A DNA stretch of 64,000 nucleotides from the NCBI GenBank assembly GCA_937872895.1, contig CALMUP010000035.1:1-64000 (forward strand), in the 5' to 3' direction. Under the pieces are notes generated by a model that saw nothing but the letters and a program-made list of their open reading frames with translations, was not told the DNA's origin and did not search any database. This DNA is from an uncultured Verrucomicrobiota bacterium. Its GTDB lineage: Bacteria > Verrucomicrobiota > Kiritimatiellia > CAIVKH01. Positions 61,470 to 64,000 of the stretch are shown one piece after another. The translations under genes were made by a program, and so were the position numbers. Numbering within the stretch: the first letter of the stretch is position 1; each line of letters starts with the position of its first letter.

Positions 61470-63286
61470 GTATGGCTGGAAACGATGTTCGACCGCGCAG
61501 GATGTCGCGCCTGGTGCGCCTGGAGCGTCCGCGTGTATGGACGACTTATCAGCTCCAAGCTGAGGTGGGTCACAAGCTGAAAAGCGAAGCAGATTTATTT
61601 GCTGCTGCTCGTCAAGAGATCACCGATTGGCTCTCCAAAAAAGCGCCTGTAGAGCTGCCTGCATCGGCTGCGAAGGGTGAATCCTTTGTTGTCGATGAAC
61701 ACGGCCAGCGTATTGAGTGCGTGAGTATTCCCGACCACGGTGTGTGGACCTGCCGATTGTCGCATCCCGATATGGGAATGGGCGATATTGAGGCGGTTCC
61801 GGGACGGCATTGGACGACGGACCTATGCCTCAGGAGGATCGATGGCAAAGTCATGTTCGGAGTAAACGTGGCCTGCGCGATGCTGCAGACGGATCATAGT
61901 ATGCTGACCTACGCGCGGCCAGCTATCGTGCGAAATCTTGCAATAAGCACAGGACTGATTCAGGTTCGTCCGCTGATGCACGAACCGTCGGTGCTGTCAT
62001 CACCGGAACGCATCGACGATCTGGAAAAGTTACTGTTGTCTACGGATCGATCGCTTCCGGTTATTATCTTCAGCATGCCGGACCGTAAGCGGTGGCATTT
62101 GACCCAATCGCCACCTCCACCTTATTTGGTCGATGCCCTGTACGTGGCGAAGGAGCTGCAGGGGTACGCTCATGTTATCCAGTTAACATATCCGATGGGA
62201 TATGAGTGGACGAAGAGAGTTGGTGCACCTTGGGCCGTCTTTGACGGGGCGATTCGGATTTACCAGCCTGGACTAAATTTCGATGAAGATGACCTTCGAG
62301 CGCATCCCCTCTATCGGAAGGATATGATCTGGTACCACAAGTACCACGATCACAGCGGGCCCAAGGCATTCACGGATCAACTCCTGGATGTCATACGCGC
62401 GCAGAATGCCCGCGGCCGATGGACCATTCCGGAGCTGGTGACCGTCGCGCAGGCACGCTTACTGGCCTCCGAGCTCAACGCGGCCCAGATTCGCGCCTTT
62501 ACACAGGAGAAAGAAGAGGCCTTTCAAAAGGCGCTTGAGAAGCTAGCCGACGCCGAGAAAGGGATGAGCGTGGCAAGCGATGCCGCTTCGCAGATGCGGG
62601 AATTGGTGAAGGCGAAAGACGACGCAGCCAAAGCGCTCCACAATCAGGTTGAGGAATTGACGGCGGCGCTCAAGGAGACCCAGGTGGAGGCTGAGCAGTG
62701 GTCTGACCTGGCGAAGCAGGCGGATCAGGACCGGGAATACTTCGAGAAGCTTAACTATAATCTGCGCAACCAGATCAATGTCCTGCGTGCAAATCTTGAA
62801 GCGAAAACGGGCGAACAACTGGATGTCAGCATCCCGATTCCGGAATCATACGAAGATATGGAAGAATGGGCCGGTCAGTACTTGGCGGACCGTTTGGAGC
62901 TTCACCCCCGTACAAGACGCTCTCTGAAGCGTGCAAACTATGAGGACGTGCCGCTTGTCTACAAGGCGCTGTTGGTGCTTGCGAACGAGTATCGCAACAT
63001 GAAGCTGGGCCACGGTGACAACACCATGTTTGAGGAAGCGCTCGGAAAGCTGGGATTGAAGTGTTCGGGGTCGATCGACGAAGCGCGGGCCGGTTCGGAG
63101 GGCGATGCCTATTATGTCGAGTATCCGCCGGGTAGCCGAAAGCGTGAATTTCTGGCTCTCCATCTCCGTAAAGGAAAGGTCAAGGACGATCGCCATTGTC
63201 TGGCTATCTATTTCTTCTGGCATGACGCGACACAACAAGTGGTGGTCGGTTGGCTGCCCTCACACCTGGACAACCAACTAAGCTGA
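61466..63286 (+). CDS. Coiled-coil protein inserted between HsdS and HsdR
   Basis: The 606-residue protein has a mixed alpha/beta N-domain (1-325; GRHWTTDLCLRRIDGKVMFGVNVACAMLQ, LPVIIFSMPDRKRWHL, GAPWAVFDGAIRIYQPGLNFDEDDLRAHPLYR), a long coiled coil (about 331-450; QARLLASELNAAQIRAFTQEKEEAFQKALEKLADAEK...), and a small C-domain (about 480-606; RRSLKRANYEDVPLVYKALLVLANEYRNM, LALHLRKGKVKDDRHCLAIYFFWHDATQQVVVGWLPSHL). I do not know its function. The C-domain wording (HLRKG..DDRHCL.IYFFW...VVVGWLPSHL) is reminiscent of a domain seen in defence-associated proteins. Confidence 0.78.
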   Translation: MSMAGNDVRPRRMSRLVRLERPRVWTTYQLQAEVGHKLKSEADLFAAARQEITDWLSKKAPVELPASAAKGESFVVDEHGQRIECVSIPDHGVWTCRLSHPDMGMGDIEAVPGRHWTTDLCLRRIDGKVMFGVNVACAMLQTDHSMLTYARPAIVRNLAISTGLIQVRPLMHEPSVLSSPERIDDLEKLLLSTDRSLPVIIFSMPDRKRWHLTQSPPPPYLVDALYVAKELQGYAHVIQLTYPMGYEWTKRVGAPWAVFDGAIRIYQPGLNFDEDDLRAHPLYRKDMIWYHKYHDHSGPKAFTDQLLDVIRAQNARGRWTIPELVTVAQARLLASELNAAQIRAFTQEKEEAFQKALEKLADAEKGMSVASDAASQMRELVKAKDDAAKALHNQVEELTAALKETQVEAEQWSDLAKQADQDREYFEKLNYNLRNQINVLRANLEAKTGEQLDVSIPIPESYEDMEEWAGQYLADRLELHPRTRRSLKRANYEDVPLVYKALLVLANEYRNMKLGHGDNTMFEEALGKLGLKCSGSIDEARAGSEGDAYYVEYPPGSRKREFLALHLRKGKVKDDRHCLAIYFFWHDATQQVVVGWLPSHLDNQLS

Positions 63287-63290
63287 TAAA

Positions 63291-64000
63291 ATGAATAACG
63301 ACAATCCATATCCAGAGCTCCCCAGTTATTTAGAAAAAGTGCAGTCTCAGCTTCCTGCGCTTCAGCTGCTCGTTCAAATGGGATGGCAGTATCTGACCCC
63401 TGAAGAATGTGTTGAGTACCGAAACGGCCGCATGGGTACGGCTATACTCGAGCCGATTCTGACGGACCACATCCGTAATCATGCTCGCTACGAATTCAAG
63501 GGTAGCGAGAGGGCTTTCACGGAAAACGCGATCCAGAATGCGGTCCAGGCCTTGAAGGGATTCAGGGCCACGGGCGCAAGTCACGAAGACGAGCAGGCCT
63601 ACGACCTCCTGTGTCTTGGAACCAGTGTGCCACAGACGATCGAGGGGGACACGAAGAGTTTCACCATCGACTATATCGACTGGAAGCATCCGGACAACAA
63701 CACCTATCACTGCACGGCCGAGTACAAAGTGGAGCGCGTCGGGTACCAGAAGCACTACATCCCGGACATTGTACTCTTTGTGAATGGGATTCCGTTGGTG
63801 GTTATTGAGTGCAAGCGCAGCGCCTACACGGATATGAGAAAGGAGCCGATCGACCTGGCGATTGAGGACCTGAAAGACTACCAGGCAAAGGATGGCATCC
63901 CTCAGTTGTTCCTCTATTCCCAGCTCGTTCTGGCGTTGGCACGGGACAAAGCTGAATACGCAACCACGGGCACGCCACGGAAGTTCTGGAGCGTGTGGAA
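63291..64000 (+). CDS. hsdR: Type I restriction endonuclease subunit R (5' part, cut by window end)
   Basis: The open frame from ATG 63291 runs to the window end without a stop (236 codons shown). It starts MNNDNPYPELPSYLEKVQSQLPALQLLVQMGW and has the N-terminal nuclease domain of HsdR: EDEQAYDLLCLGTSVPQTIEG, then YIPDIVLFVNGIPLVVIECKRSAYTDM, in which Asp and Glu-x-Lys form the PD-(D/E)XK catalytic triad, and the QFLYSQLVLAL-like stretch. The helicase motor would lie beyond 64000. It is 4 bases after the coiled-coil gene stop. Confidence 0.93.
   Translation, partial: MNNDNPYPELPSYLEKVQSQLPALQLLVQMGWQYLTPEECVEYRNGRMGTAILEPILTDHIRNHARYEFKGSERAFTENAIQNAVQALKGFRATGASHEDEQAYDLLCLGTSVPQTIEGDTKSFTIDYIDWKHPDNNTYHCTAEYKVERVGYQKHYIPDIVLFVNGIPLVVIECKRSAYTDMRKEPIDLAIEDLKDYQAKDGIPQLFLYSQLVLALARDKAEYATTGTPRKFWSVW

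Noticed and set aside
54102-64000. DISARM or BREX system
   Set aside because: The PLD protein suggested DISARM, but no DrmA/DrmB-type helicase or DUF1998 gene and no PglZ/BrxC gene is present. The hsdM/S/R set is a standard type I R-M core.

Overview
The window reads as a chromosomal segment of a G+C-rich, aerobic to denitrifying Gram-negative bacterium. Evidence for an outer membrane is two predicted beta-barrel proteins, lipoproteins, a periplasmic tail-specific protease and multihaem c-type cytochromes. The best guess is the Verrucomicrobiota/Kiritimatiellota group. It rests on the style of the non-coding dispersed repeats (the inverted-repeat block at 1-255 and the AACTTCCAAC-type repeats at 2655-3105) and on the gene mix (alternative complex III plus A2-type caa3 oxidase). 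No 16S gene is present, so this is inference.

Layout. 1-13658: scattered housekeeping and envelope genes (two repeat blocks, SUMF1-type protein, 3D-domain lipoprotein, lipase-like hydrolase, PQQ-type sugar dehydrogenase, glycogen debranching enzyme, Prc protease, thioredoxin-like ferredoxin, Tat-exported superoxide dismutase, HAD phosphatase). 13721-28236: a long respiratory operon, actABCDEF (alternative complex III), a membrane-anchored cytochrome c, SCO1, caa3 oxidase subunits II-I-III-IV, haem O synthase and a DUF420 protein. Together these form a quinol-to-oxygen chain with its assembly factors. 28224-29172: a divergent HxlR/redox-protein pair. 29207-40135: a nitrogen-oxide region, with a P450-NnrS-CopD-like operon facing an Rrf2 (NsrR-type) regulator, then a NirK-cytochrome c fusion, NirV, SCO, a radical SAM protein, a porin and NrfHA. 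Both NO-forming and ammonium-forming nitrite reduction are therefore encoded side by side. 40321-43420: thrS-infC-rpmI-rplT, with an AUU start on infC.

43475-64000 is a genomic island that begins exactly at the 3' half of tRNA-Glu(CTC). One arm, transcribed toward the tRNA, carries two unrecognised proteins, an HTH protein, a small protein, an SSB-like protein with a DELPF tail, a RecB/Cas4-type nuclease, a 46-residue membrane protein, a 1462-residue polypeptide that joins a prim-pol primase, a P-loop region, a 3'-5' exonuclease and a family A DNA polymerase, a 53-residue protein and a serine recombinase. Most junctions in the lower half overlap by ATGA or GTGA. Two of these small genes fall in the seams between large genes and are easy to miss.

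The other arm, transcribed away, is an enlarged type I restriction-modification locus: half-size HsdS, HsdM, a two-HKD phospholipase D-fold protein, an unrecognised 542-residue protein, full HsdS, a coiled-coil protein and HsdR (cut by the window end). The simplest reading is a mobile element whose replication/integration arm includes a one-chain replicase and whose cargo is a defence system. The far end of the island lies outside the window. The most novel objects are the replicase fusion with its coupled operon and the R-M-embedded PLD/542-aa/coiled-coil trio.
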